A stretch of DNA of 64,000 nt, taken from positions 10,301,115 to 10,365,114 of the forward strand of contig CP053161.1 in the NCBI GenBank assembly GCA_014607495.2, written 5' to 3'. Positions within the stretch are counted from its first letter, which is position 1. Each line of letters begins with the position of its first letter. Source of the stretch: Carposina sasakii. Its lineage: Eukaryota > Arthropoda > Insecta > Lepidoptera > Carposinidae. Position numbers and translations under genes: made by a program. Under the pieces are notes generated by a model, which saw nothing but the letters and a program-made list of their open reading frames with translations, did no database searches and was not told the DNA's origin. Shown here piece by piece: positions 12,061 to 24,238 of the stretch.

Positions 12061-15040
12061 CACCGGGTTTTTAAATGAATCTATCCAATATCCAACAGAT
12101 GAATATAATGCATATGCATTGACATTTCTTTCAAGGAGCCATTATGTTTTATATAACCTGCCGAATGAACTATTTATATAGATGGATCTAAGATCTAACT
12201 AAGGTTGCAATTCGATTTTTATTAATAATCTCACAAAGAATGAGTCATTAAGTTAGTTACAAGTTCTTTGTAACTTCCGAATACAAAGGGAAACATCAAA
12301 GTGACAATTGAAAGGCACGAAAGGAACGCCACTACCCTTAATTCCTTTTGCTGTCACTTATTGAATTCCCAACTCACATACTTGCGAAAGATACCCAATA
12401 AAGCTTGTTCGGTGTCGTGTGCCCCTCACATATTTTTGCCTAAAGAAACGTACAGAATTTTCAAATAGAGAAGGGCCACCACTTTCAGGCTATAAATTCC
12501 AGTATCGCGTCTCTCAGACGAGGTAGGTGCAAAGTTGGTAGGAGTTGATAATTTGATTTCCTTGTTCGACACGTAAAGTCGTTTACGGGTCTAACTGAAA
12601 GTTAGTTACCTAGAGAATACGGGAATTCCGGAAATAGGCATCGAATATAAAGAACCAATAATGTTACGGGATAAAAACAATGTAAAAATTGGAAAAACAC
12701 CTGATATTATAAGTCTTTGAAGTGTTTAAAAACTTTAGGGTGATATTGTACTGTATTTTTTATTTTAATTATGCTAGTTCTCTATCAACCCAAAAAATAA
12801 TAAAAATTACGCAAAATATAATAAATTTAGTATTGTTATAAATAAGCAGATATACAAAAGCGCAATAAAGTTTTGTAAAATGCTACAGATAGAAGATATG
12901 AAATAATTAAAAGAAAAAAATACAGGTACGATTAGACCAAGGAAAACAAAGGCCGCAGCTATGTTAAACCCAATTAAAAATGCAAACTACTTAGTACAAT
13001 TTGTTACAAGGCATCGTTAAAGAAAACTCCACCAAGAAAGTCACAATAGAAAATTAAAACCGTATATTAAGAAACTGGTACGTGTGTATAATTTTTAACT
13101 TTATCAACTATAACAAATATGAGTGAGTATACATCCATACGCAAAACATAAGTAGTATTAGACATAAGAGAACTATGTGGTATCTCTTTTTTTTCAATGA
13201 AACCTTAAGCTAATAATTTGATTGATTGAATGATTTTAAGTTCACCAATCTGCCTTAAATCTTTAGAAGTTGTTAAATTCTACATGAACACGCAATATTA
13301 TAATATAGATTCAGGAGCCAAATCAAACAAAGAAGTTGTCTAGTCTCTATAATAGGGTCGTTTACAATTTTTTATTTGTATTTATATCGAAAGATCATAA
13401 AATAAAAGAAACATTTGTGAAAGAAAAACTTCGCTAGCGAGAAAACTTTCCGGGATATAACAATTTCAAAATCACAATTTTAGACTTGCCAAAAACGCTT
13501 CATACAAACGGCTGCCGATATGACGTCACTCTTTCAGTAACTTGCAAGCGCGTAAAAGAACTTTTGTTCTACAGATATATTAAATGTTGCGTTTATAAAT
13601 ATAGCCACAATACAAGTTGCTGTAAATGATGCAGGTGTATATATAATTGTTATAATTTTCAATTAATTTAACATTTGAAAAATGGATTTGCCCACTTAAC
13701 TTTGAAGGCTTATTACTACCTCATTTGGATACTTAATGAAATGTAATTTTATAAATAGGTATGATTTTGATGATTTATTCTGAAATGTCATTAAAATTCA
13801 ACCATAGTCAACTACCCTATTGCTATCAATAATAATCGTGTATCAATAATGTGCATGAAATCAAGAAGTGACAACTACAACAACAAAAACTTTTCCAGCT
13901 TAAGTGTTAAAACACGTTGGGGACATCCTAAAATACTTGAGTTCTATGATAGCCTTAATATTAATGTGTTGCGGCGGATTTCGTATCAAAAGTTCTTGTC
14001 GAGAGTTCTTAGCGTTGGCTTGATAAATGACTTCTCCTACTTTGGTGAAAGTTTTCCGTATATTTTTTTCTCTTGTATATACGAGGATGTCCCAGCCTGT
14101 TAGTACGTGTTCTGTGTTTAGATGACGTTTTTCTAACGCGATTCCTCTCGATTATACTGATCTTATTGCATTTGAAAATTTTCTCTCTTGATGTTTTTTT
14201 AATAGGATTCTTTGACTACTTTTGTACGTGAGCGTTGTTTGTAATATATTGTTTTAATAAATAGAATGCCATTATTTATTTATGATATTTTGATACGAAA
14301 CGTTATAAGATACGATCAGCTTTCATGAAACCTTTTTGGATTCTAATGAGGATCTGAGGGTTTGGTCAAGGTTTGATTTACTTTTGTTTGAAAACTTGGT
14401 GTGGTAATCTAATAATACTTTTTATTCTTTGCAAAAAATATGAAATAACAAACCATATATAACAAAATTTAGGCATGAAATTAAAGATTTTTACGTAAAT
14501 ATATAACTACCTATGGGATGAATTTATATTTCCATCTACTTAATCTTTGATCACAAAATACGAGATAGGCTTTACGTGCAACTTCATATCTGTTCGGCGA
14601 TCTGTTTTAATCGGCACCTGCGGCCCATTCCCGATATAGTGTGTCGATTCTATACTCTACCATACTGCAATAGACATCTCTAAGTCGATTGCGCCATCCC
14701 TTTCATATTTGGCACGTGTGAAAAGGAGATATGCCGGTTGAACTAGCTCCTGGGTTAGCCTAGACCTATTCGAAGGCTACAACAACGGGTGGTTGCGTGT
14801 TCCATTCAAATTGGGACTGGCGTTGCTTGTCGCAGTCAGTGTAAGATATAAGGTGCCGAAGAATTGATTATTTATAGTGCACGATATTAGTACGATATTT
14901 TTGGTTTTTACGATATTTTTGGTGTCAGTTAAAATACTCTCAATATCTTTTTCTAATAAGATTTACTACACGTTTATAGAAATCGACGGTAGTCGTATTG
15001 TTAGAAATAAGAAATTATTAGAAATATAAAGGATCTGATT
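12061..15040. other. Non-coding DNA upstream of the Toll gene
   Basis: No gene recognised. On the plus strand a TATAAAT at 12,491 is followed 25 bp later by a TCAG initiator-like motif (12,514), a weak promoter candidate without an ORF after it. A stretch near 13,500-13,560 (cggctgccgatatgacgtcac) looks like part of a dispersed repeat, but I could not place its ends. 14,580-14,860 is more GC-rich than its surroundings and is unexplained. Confidence 0.4.
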
Positions 15041-15046
15041 TTAGAA

Positions 15047-15285
15047 TAGACTAGCAGCCGCCCACGACTTCGTCCGCGTGAGGGGGCGTTGTACCCGTGC
15101 GAAGCCGGGCAGGTTGTTGTATAGACTGTAGCCTTCCTTGGTAAATGGGCTATCTAACACTGAAAGAATTTTTCAAATCAGACCAGTAGTTCCTGAGATT
15201 AGCGCGTTCAAACAAACAAACAAACTCTTCAGCTTTATAATATTATATATATATTAATATATTATTATTATATTAGTATAGATTT
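15047..15285 (+). repeat. Short lepidopteran retroelement tail
   Basis: Starts gactagcagccgcccacgac with ttcgtccgcgtg, contains actgaaagaatttttcaaatc and cagtagttcctgagattagc, and ends in an AT-rich run followed by attagtatagat. Head and tail agree with the elements at 2,521 and 53,452. A doubled head piece (gtacccgtgcgaagccgggc) shortly after the start suggests a composite or internally rearranged copy. Confidence 0.65.
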
Positions 15286-15289
15286 GAAA

Positions 15290-16650
15290 CCGTAAAAGTA
15301 AAGTGAAAAGTGAAGTTTAAAAATAAGACAGGTATGTATAGTACAATATTTAAAAGTTATCATAATTTCTTATTAGGTCGAAAGTTGGAAGAAAAGTTAA
15401 ATTAGTTTATTTTTTTAAGTTACTATTCTAACACCTCTCATAAATTAGTTTTTAAAACTTACTCATCTATTACAAAAAAAAAATATTTATTCTAAATTTG
15501 TTAATGTCTCAATATCTTCTTGCTTACGATTTTATTTCAAGATTGGAAAATTGTCGTTTCATGTAAATACCGAATACACTGCGCTACCGCATAGGTATGT
15601 GCTATTATAGGTATAGCAGGGTTTGTATCTAGAAGCTGATACCATATTTAAATTAAAGATAACTGCTCCAGATATCTTAAAGCTATTAACTTGACTGTCT
15701 TTGTAAACGATTTGAAATCTATTTTAGCTTCAGTGATAGCACAAGTAATGGCAATAGTTGTTTATGTAACGATAACTCTAGTTGATGGTAGATTATCTGA
15801 AGAATACTTACTAACTGAATGAAGGAGATTACTCTCTCATTATTTTGTAGAGCTAGTAGGAATAGCGTGAGCTAATATTCTAAACTTTAAACTCTTTTAA
15901 TACAGATGAGTGTAACAAAACGGGGAATGTTAAGCAACATTCTATGACAATAGCCCACTGCCGGCTCTGGACTCTCTTATCCGGATCTTATCGGATCCTG
16001 TAGTTCTGAAACCTATTTTGAGAAACAGCCATATACGAGTATGTAGATGATAAAGTTGTTATTTACTGTTTAAAATTGAAAACTAAATGCCCTATTGATT
16101 TCCACCTCCCCTGGTGTCCCACTGAACTGGTTCCGATTAATCAACACCCGGATTGGAACTATTCCAGGTGATTGAAGCGAGAACTAGTCAATAACTAATT
16201 TGAGTCTCATAGAATGAGCAGTTTTCAACTTTAACACAGGGGACTTAGTTGTTGGGGAAGTGACTTCAGACGCCGGAGAAGAAACTAGAACCTACTAGCA
16301 ATCTTCTAGTAATATCCTTTGCGAGAACTCAATTACAGTATGTTAGGGCCTTAATTTCCATCAAGTTTTCATCGAGACAATGTGTGACGTAAATAATAGG
16401 ATGCGAAGTTTTCGCTGATTGGCTGATAGAATAGGGATGATTGCAATATGCAATCCCAAAGTTCTTGTTCAGATTTCTGTATAATATCATGGACAAAATT
16501 CTTGACCGAGGACCTTGTACCTATACATAATTGGGATTGTACGATGATGTCTTGTAAAATTAAATTGCAAATTTATTGCCGTTGAATCAAAGTAGAAGAA
16601 AATTATGCGAAAAACTATCCCGGTAAAACTTGATATCAAATTCTATTCTT
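15290..16650. other. Non-coding DNA, nothing recognised
   Basis: No open frame or repeat boundary that I can support in this 1.3-kb stretch. Confidence 0.45.
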
Positions 16651-16653
16651 TTT

Positions 16654-17076
16654 TACCCGACTGCGCGACGCAAAGGAGTGGTAACAGCCTATGTATGTAT
16701 GTATGTATGTTCCTTTGAAGCACTACACAGATCAAACGCCTCGGCCGATTTTTATGATTCATACGTCAATCGATTTCGCTTAGTCTGGCGAGTATCACTT
16801 AAGACATGACGTTACTGAAAATCCAATATGGCGACTACTGGGCGCCACTTTGTGAAAATTTAAAAAAATTAAAGTCGACGAAAGTATTTTTTTCTGGATC
16901 CCGACTGTTCAGTTGTTATGTTACGATCATTAGAAAATATTTTATGTTCTTCAATAGTATTCATTCCATAATAATATTATAGAATTCTAGACCACCGGAC
17001 ATCTTGGTTGTTTTTTTTCTTTTCAGTTTTTTATTATGTAGGTACATTATTTGGTTCTTTTTTAAGCAGTCGGGTT
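16654..17076. mobile_element. Non-autonomous DNA element with CCCGACTGC inverted termini
   Basis: The left end acccgactgc (about 16,654-16,663) is mirrored by gcagtcgggt at 17,066-17,075, giving an element of about 420 bp. Inside the left end a (tatg)n run (16,691-16,710) is followed by a conserved-looking block with cctcggccgatttttatgat and ccaatatggcgactactggg. I recognise CCCGACTGC-ended repeats with internal TATG tracts from other Lepidoptera. No transposase is encoded. Flanking T-runs hide any target-site duplication. Confidence 0.6.
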
Positions 17077-17079
17077 TTT

Positions 17080-17890
17080 AAATTTGGACTTCATTTATTG
17101 TTACATTTTACAAATTCACCAAATTTACCACTAAAATCCCTTTTAAAATACATTCTACCATTATCTTATTTATCAGCTAACAAGCGAAGTTGTTTGCATG
17201 CAATTTCCTCGATACCTCACTGTTTGAGTTGTTGCACCTGTTTGTAGTTAATTACGAAAATGGTCTGCGGAGTATCCGTCACAAGTTTAGTCTATTTGCC
17301 ATTAGTTGGCAAGTTTAAATCTCTGTTTCGCAGTATATTGTATATATTTTAATGTAGTTTAACTTTTAGGTGGGTGCAACGTGAGACCTTTTTCCAGCAA
17401 CTTCATTGGCCAAAAGTCAAGATTTTTCGATGGAAACCAATAATTATAACAATTTTATTTTAAATTCAAGCAATTTAAAACGTTTTTATATATATTGGTT
17501 AGTTTGTATATCTATATTAAACATAAACTTCTAATTCTAACATTACAAATAATTGAAATGTTTTAGAAGTTTATACTTGGTGCTCCGAATATATATATAT
17601 CCTTGTAACGAATGTGAAAATTAAACACCCATTCTAAGTAATTAAATATTCATTTGTCAACGTATAAATGTTTTAAATGAAAACTTTTAAATATTTTGAA
17701 GCTACAAACACGTCCTGCCTCTAGTTTTAGGTCAAATATTCTGTATTCATAACCTGGGCTTTACGTCATAAAAAACCAAAGAGTAGCCTTTCTAATGTGA
17801 TTTATTAAAATATTCTTTTAAAGCATATTTCTAAGGAATTACAATTAGCTAGATCGAGTAAAAAGCTAAAAAAGTACCCCATTAAGGTAT
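17080..17890. other. AT-rich non-coding DNA
   Basis: No gene seen. The open frame 17,008-17,247 straddles the right end of the preceding transposable element and is not treated as coding. Confidence 0.45.
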
Positions 17891-17895
17891 AATTT

Positions 17896-17970
17896 ATACT
17901 AGCTGTTGCCCGCGACTTAATCCGAGTAGACACAGAATAAAGCCTATGTCCCTTTCCATACTCTATACCA
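17896..17970 (+). repeat. Truncated head of the retroelement-tail family
   Basis: tatactagctgttgcccgcg, then acttaatccgagtagacac and aaagcctatgtccc. This matches the opening of the 15,047 and 53,452 copies and stops after about 70 bp, so the 3' part is missing. Confidence 0.5.
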
Positions 17971-18689
17971 CACTATATCTATACACATATATGTATTATG
18001 TATGTGGAATGAATTACTATGTATTGTTTGAAAGACGAAACAGCAAAAGCGAGAAAGAAGGCGCATAGATTTGAGAGTAACTGGGCTAAGACGAATAAAG
18101 TTAAATAAATTGCTCTCCATATTGGTTTTTGGGGTTTTCCTTTTATAAAACTTCCCTCACGTATGTAATTTTTCAAGAATATACAAACAAACTTAGTTTC
18201 GAATTTATAATAATTTGGAAATTCAATGTTTGTCAATGCATGGAAATTAATTCTTAGATTAATTCTTCCTCTTCTGGGTTAGGCAAAAATAAGTTTTTAT
18301 TCCATTCTGGTTCATGACATGGAATACCTAGATTACTAGCTTACTAGCTTTCTCTGTTTAGCTCATTATATGATTATTTCATTGAAACAAGTAAATGAAA
18401 ATATACTTAAAGCCCTCTCCACAGGTTTTCTGTTGCCATGCTAACGTTCCAGCATAAAGCGGTGACCGGCTGGCCGTGACTATGAAATATTGATCTAAAC
18501 TAAACAAATCCGCACAAAAAACACTGAAGTATTGATGGCGTATGTGTGTAAAGGGCATCGGCTTTCCATCATATTTGCGGGGATCTAGTAGATTTTCGTT
18601 GAATTTTTCGACGGAATTTTCAGCTTTAATAAAAGCATTTGGAAATGTTCAAGTTTTTTAATCTGGTCCTAAGAATACCTACCTGAAAC

Positions 18690-18790
18690 TGGCAGGATAT
18701 GGCATAGGATAGAGTTGGATGGAACCCGCAGAAATTATGGACAGACCTTTTACCAGCAGGGGTATCCCACTGTATGATAATACATACCGG
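18690..18790 (+). pseudogene. Remnant of a non-LTR retrotransposon 3' end
   Basis: A plus-strand frame at about 18,693-18,774 reads WHRIELDGTRRNYGQTFYQQ and runs to a TGA. This resembles the W-R...G..F.QQ end of reverse-transcriptase ORFs of insect LINEs, which is better preserved at 22,890-23,038. Only about 30 codons remain. Confidence 0.35.
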
Positions 18791-19645
18791 CTAATTTAAT
18801 GATAATGATTGCCTCAACTACTGAGACATGGATATGCATAGCAGCTATATAGGATTATTAATATTTATAATAACAATTATACTAAAGTTAATGCAGTGCC
18901 AACCAAAAGTTTGTGCTATGTACCTACTAGTAACATTGTCAAAGTTAAATTGTTTAAAAGAGATAATCTATACAAAATTGTACTTAAACTTTGTTTTTAC
19001 ACATTTCTCCTCATATATTTTACCACAAGAACCATCTGTGAATCAACACTAAACATGAATTCTTGTAACAGAATGGCAAATAAATCCAGACTTTAAGGGT
19101 AAAGGCTGGAAGTTTACGACACTGCAAAACATCTCTCATTTTATGCCCCCGTAGATTCTGCGGTTACATGCCTGCAAAAAAGAAAAAAAAGATACCATTG
19201 TCCGGATTCGTTTACAAACAAAGATCTGTAAAAAGCCACCCAAAAACAGTCGCATGAAAATCGTGTCATAATATATCTCAGTTCAACCGAGTAAAGTGTG
19301 AAGTGTATGGCTGTTCAATATTTATAGCAATTTTATTTGTGTTATTTATTCAAAGGACACGTTTTGTCGCTGAGACAAAGGGAGAGATATTCTCTCTATC
19401 TTTTTCGTCAGTATCTGAATTCATTTTGGTTGTCTTAGGTTGGTATAAATAATGCATTATCACGCTTATGGTCGCTGGAACGGTCAAGGAATAAAGTTTC
19501 AAGGATTAGCACGTATCAACATAGCAATTTATTTGTTCGTCGTATTTCTTTACCTTTGTGAACTCGTTAGAATGTATTGAGAATTTATGGAAGCAGATTG
19601 AAATTTACAAGGTTGTTTTTTTCTTTATATATTAGTAGGTTAGCC
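18791..19645. other. Non-coding DNA
   Basis: Overlapping frames at 18,828-19,096 are AT-driven with no domain. A short A-rich tract lies near 19,175-19,190. Nothing else is supported. Confidence 0.4.
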
Positions 19646-19651
19646 CAACAT

Positions 19652-19770
19652 ATTGGTGGCCGATTGGTGTAGTTGGTACTCGTACTGCCCGCCGCACCAC
19701 ATGTCCTTGATTATATCTCATTAAGGATCTTATTCTGGGACAGGTTAATGTGTTTTGAAATATGTAAAAT
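19652..19770 (+). repeat. Possible SINE-like fragment
   Basis: ggtggccgattggtgtagtt, then ggtactcgtactgcccgccg, resembles the head of a short lepidopteran repeat in which 'ggccgattggtgtagtgg' is followed by a tRNA-like region. The match is from memory, and the remainder of the element is not clear. Confidence 0.3.
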
Positions 19771-19915
19771 ATTTATTAACATTATAGGTAAGTACCGTAC
19801 ACAGTGGACTACATTTGAATAAAAATAGCTAGAATTTTATAATATGCAATAGAAGTATTCAAAGCGAATTTAGCAAATTTGAAGATAAATTATTAGGTAA
19901 ATTTGAAGATAAATG

Positions 19916-20000
19916 ATAGGGCCCGGTGGCAGGCGACTCAATGGAAATTTGTACTTCCGAATAGTGACGCCTGATACAATTAAATATAAATTATAAGTTC
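19916..20000 (+). repeat. Second copy of the tgacgcctgatacaatt repeat
   Basis: ctcaatggaaatttgtactt followed by ccgaatagtgacgcctgatac matches the minus-strand fragment at 3,634-3,700 and the diverged copy near 38,000. Non-coding. Confidence 0.6.
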
Positions 20001-22870
20001 AACGAAAATTCCCAATTATTCGTCGGAGCGCTTGCATAATGCATTAACCATAATTCTCGACTAAAACGTCTCGACAAACTGAAGCCAGGTGTTCCGATCC
20101 GCACGCAGCATCTAAGCACCATTGGCAGTCTTTGTTTTAATTAGAATGCAAATTTAATAGCACCTAGCATTTACATGTCAATAGGTTCCTAAATACGCCG
20201 TCTTGAGCACAAAGGAGTTCAGCGTATCCTTGGTAGCTTAGTAGCTTTGCCATATCGATCCCGACTTTACGGCCTGGCTATGAATATGAACTGAATTTTA
20301 AGCGTACCGTCATTTTCTTTACCATGCATATAGGATATGCTTGTGGCGTCGCTACTTGCTTTGTCAAAAGCATTTTGTTAATAGGAGTTTTAGAAGGTAC
20401 AGATTTTACCCGTGCCCAAGCTACGTCAGATGACGCCGTATTCAAGAGCACGTCTATGCTCTTGAATATTTCTTTAGCAAATAAGAATTAAATAATCAAT
20501 ATTTTTCATGAAAGATTTGAATTAATATTGACAATAGATTGTGCAGATTGCATTTGAATTGCAATCTAGTACGTGTCCATGCTTTATAAAAGGACATCAA
20601 TATTATAAATTTCAGGTAGTTGCAACATACATTAAAATCGAGCCCAATATTATAATTTCGAGCTTATTCGTAAAGTTGATGCTGTCTTGATGCGAGCTTC
20701 AATAGAATACATCAGCTGCATATTATATAAAAGCCGGTTGCTAAACCCATGGGCATTCTCTAGCGATAAACTAGCAACTAGTAACCGATCTTTTACATTT
20801 TGGCCCTGCTTTGTTAATCGTGACTTTATGATCTTCTGATCCTGCAGTCTTAGCTACCTTATTATAAGAACACAGCCGTGTTTATGTATGTATTAGCTAC
20901 GATACCCTAACAAAATCTATAAAACACTCACGATCGACCATTACAAGAGCTATGAGTCACAAATCGAAGGTTGCTTGCTTATCATACAACGCTCTCTTTA
21001 TCGCAGTTAAAATTAAAACAAAGCTTGGTAATAAATTACCTTACATTTACGAGACGTAAAGTAAATAAGGACATGTGAATGCCATTAGCGTTATTAGCGT
21101 TTTATGGCAGGTATATTATAATGCCTGTAGAGTTATAGAGGGATGTGGGGAGGTAAGACTCTTTGTGTGGTTAGTGCTATTGGAGGAATGAGATTATAAA
21201 GGTAAGGTTAGATCTAAATTATGTCAGAATGAAACTTCTTGCTGATTTATCTGATTTTTCAGCTATAAAATAACCGTTACATATTTAAATCTAATTCTAG
21301 TAATATATATCACTAATGCTTCTATAATGAAGTTTTCTTTTAGATTAAATTTGGCAGTTAATACGAATATTAAAACTCAATTTTCAATTATATTAATGGC
21401 ACGTCCTGAAAACATTGAAGTTTCCCCGTACATGTTCTGAATTCTTTGATGGAAATATTACAATTTAATACTAAAAATAATCATTTTACGAGAAATAAAC
21501 GCTATATTCATACTAGAAAAAATCCGTGGTAGTAAATAGCATTTTAATAGAGCCTACTACGCCATACCTATCGTTATTAATTGACTTGAGAGTTTTTTTG
21601 TAAACAAAGCAACTAAATAGTTATAAAATTTGATTTCATTTTAAAGAATAACTCCCGTTCATAGTTTGGGAACAATTTTTTTTATGCAGTTACACCGATA
21701 ATGTTGTTATATAGGTACAGGGCAACTGCCGCCTTCATTCAGACCAACTATTTTGTTTTTAAATTCAAAATCTGGCATTATCTATTTTGCCAAATTTACA
21801 AAGAAAATTATTATATATTTTATTATGTATTTACGTTCAAATACATGTAAATTTCATTTATCATATTGCATCCTGTATATAAAAATCAAGAATTAGTTTC
21901 GCGGCATAATAATATTAAGTACTCTGGTTTGATTGCGAAAACTATCATTAAGGCGATTAAGAGCGCTGTAAATGAAGTAATGCAGTACTAATGTACGTTT
22001 TATTTGTGCGATAATAGGCTTTATGTGATTCAGATACATTTATATTGCGGAGAGTTGTACGATCTTTATTATCCAAATCGTAAAGCTGATACAAATATAA
22101 GTTTTAGAATTTATGTTTGGATCGCAGGATGACAGAGTCAAAGCAAAGTGAAATAAACTGCGAGGGGATTCGCTTCGTTACCAGCGTTTTAAAAAGTTTT
22201 TTTATATATGAGTATGAAACAGCAGAAGTAAGAAAGATCAGGAAGTATGGTCTAGCAGTGAGGAGGCGTTTATCAGGCTTTTGACACCTTAAACCACAAA
22301 AGTCAGTTAACCAAAAGTGCCTATAAAGATTTTTTAATAATTGTTTCATATATGTATAGGCACAATGTAGTACCTTCATAAAAAAACTAAGTCTCGAATT
22401 TATCAATCGTAATCAGATACCAAATTTTCTAGAACACTTTAAGAATATAAATGTAGATAAAGCACAAAATTAATAATTCCAATTAGTTTTACTCGTTAAA
22501 GTTAAGAACACTAGACTATAAAGCATTGTAATTCACAGTGATTTTATGACTATAGAGGTATTCAGAAATGAGCTCAATATATTTTATTGTTTAATTCTAA
22601 TGAAAAAACGACTATTATATTATTCTACATCTACATAATTAACTCTAACAGCTTGAGAATTCTCCTTGCTTAGTAAATAAAATGCCTAAATAATCTTAAA
22701 GATATGGCTTTATTATACTTTTTATCAATGCCATCTGTCGCGTAATTTTCAAACTGGATATATTCTTTATTTTCATCAACAGTAACAGTCAGAAAGTTTT
22801 TCATTCTGTTTATCTACTTATTTTGCTACGAATACTCGACCATTCTTAGTTAATTTTTATTTCTACCAAG
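20001..22870. other. Non-coding DNA with one recognised repeat
   Basis: Apart from the repeat at 20,698 nothing gene-like is seen. The 100-codon minus-strand frame at 22,104-22,406 has no recognisable domain, signal or neighbour. Confidence 0.4.
20698..20840 (+). repeat. Diverged repeat shared with 33,337-33,482
   Basis: Contains tagaatacatcagctgcat, then gggcattctc, a cgataaactagcaac block, a tttacat block and ttaatcgt, in the same order and at similar spacing as 33,337-33,482. Both copies are non-coding and diverged, so this is an old dispersed family of unknown class. Confidence 0.5.
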
Positions 22871-22871
22871 G

Positions 22872-23118
22872 CGGTGACGGAATGGTAGCCAAGGGACGCT
22901 TTAAGACCGAGGAGCAGATCACCCGCCCGATGGTCAGATGATATCCGAAGGGTTGCTGGACAGCAGTGGATGAGGATGGCCCAGAACAGAGGACAGTGGC
23001 ATAGGGAAGAGGAGGCCTTTACTCAGCAGTTGGTGTAAAAGGCTGTATAAATAGATCTTAGACTGCAATGGTGCTTACCATCAGGCGCGTTGTGGTCAAG
23101 CGTAAGCCTTCTTAATAT
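22872..23118 (+). pseudogene. 3' end of a non-LTR retrotransposon with poly(A)
   Basis: The frame from about 22,898 to a TAA at 23,036-23,038 reads RWSDDIRRVAGQQWMRMAQN followed by RGQWHREEEAFTQQLV. That is the characteristic C-terminus of a large group of insect non-LTR reverse-transcriptase ORFs (R-W-x-D-D...W-M-R...E-A-F-x-Q-Q). A short 3' UTR with gcttaccatcaggcg and an A-run at 23,108-23,117 follow. The 5' part of the element is absent, so this is a truncated dead copy. The clade (RTE- or Jockey-like) is not resolved from so short a piece. Confidence 0.7.
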
Positions 23119-23955
23119 AAAAAAAAATAGATAGATAGACTGAAAGTCAGGCATAAAACGATAAAACAATGCTTAACAACTGCAAAAAAACGAATGAACC
23201 TGTAGTCGTATTGAATATCAAACGTCATGATATTATGTTGCATAAAATTTTTCCAATGCAAAACTAGAAACCATTCGATCTAATAGAAAGTCATAAAAGT
23301 TAACAGTTACATTGTAAACTACAATGATTTAATTTAAATCGAACTGCTACACTGTTTCAGCATTGCTGATACACGGAGCGATAAAAACAATGGAGTCGAA
23401 ATGGAGACCACGCCACATACTCGTACAACGATTTTTGTGTAGAATGAATTGTAACGCATCGATACCAGCCGCTTATTCGGGTTACGGACCTTAGGGATGC
23501 CCCTGTGCCCGGGCAAAGTCTTAAATTTTTTTGTTATTCTGGTAAACTTTCCAGCTGAAACGTAGATCCGAAACGGGGCAATATTTATATTACCGTGCAA
23601 ATATGCTTATCTTATCTAATGAGGTAAGACAGAAAATGCGCAAATTACACACAGACTTTTCGCTACTGAACCTGTAATGAAAATAAACCCACGTGGGAAG
23701 AGGTTAGCGTACCCCTGCTTTTCGCACACAAATAGGCCCCGCATAGGAAAAATTTAAAAAATAAAAACAAAAATAAAGATATGCATGCTCGCTAGATGCA
23801 TCGGTATCGTTAGGTGCCAACGCTTTATACATCCTAAAGCGTTCGTCTTCTAGAAAAGCGGTACCGTCATATAACGTCTACGGGGAAACTTTTTACATGT
23901 CGGCACCGTAAAGAGTGTTTGGTACGAGTACAAGTTTTGTGTATTGTGTATGTGT
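23119..23955. other. Non-coding flank of the BEL element
   Basis: The minus-strand frame 23,334-23,600 has no domain and is not called. No target-site duplication partner for the far BEL flank (30,594 onward, cgtat) is clear at the left edge. Confidence 0.4.
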
Positions 23956-24238
23956 TTTGGATTTTGAACGTGTGATGCTGGTTGATGATTTGATGATTGA
24001 AGAAAATTATGTACTCATGAACTTTCAATGAATTTAATCAAAACTTGCAAAATATACATGTATAGCTGTATCATTATATATATAACTGATTTAAGTTATT
24101 TTTAAAAGGACGTAAGTCTATAATGCGCTCAGTAACAGCGAACGGTGAAGAGTGACATGCAAAATTGATGCGGCTGCGTTCCCCGCGCGGCACCTTCCCC
24201 TCGGTGGTCCATCGGTGACATTCATTCATCTCTTAACA
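23956..24238 (-). repeat. BEL/Pao 3' LTR (end-truncated)
   Basis: Identical base for base, as far as I can read, to 30,311-30,593. In element sense it begins TGTTAAGAG. A G-rich polypurine tract (GCCGGGGGGCA on the minus strand, 24,239-24,249) immediately precedes it. The last 24 bp present in the 5' LTR (30,287-30,310) are missing here and replaced by unrelated GT-rich sequence, so its outer end has been lost or altered. Confidence 0.88.

Noticed and set aside
17008..17247. 79-codon plus-strand ORF
   Set aside because: It straddles the end of the CCCGACTGC element; hydrophobic composition comes from T-rich DNA.
22104..22406. 100-codon minus-strand ORF
   Set aside because: No recognisable domain or signal, no neighbouring exon structure, and composition like random AT-rich frames.
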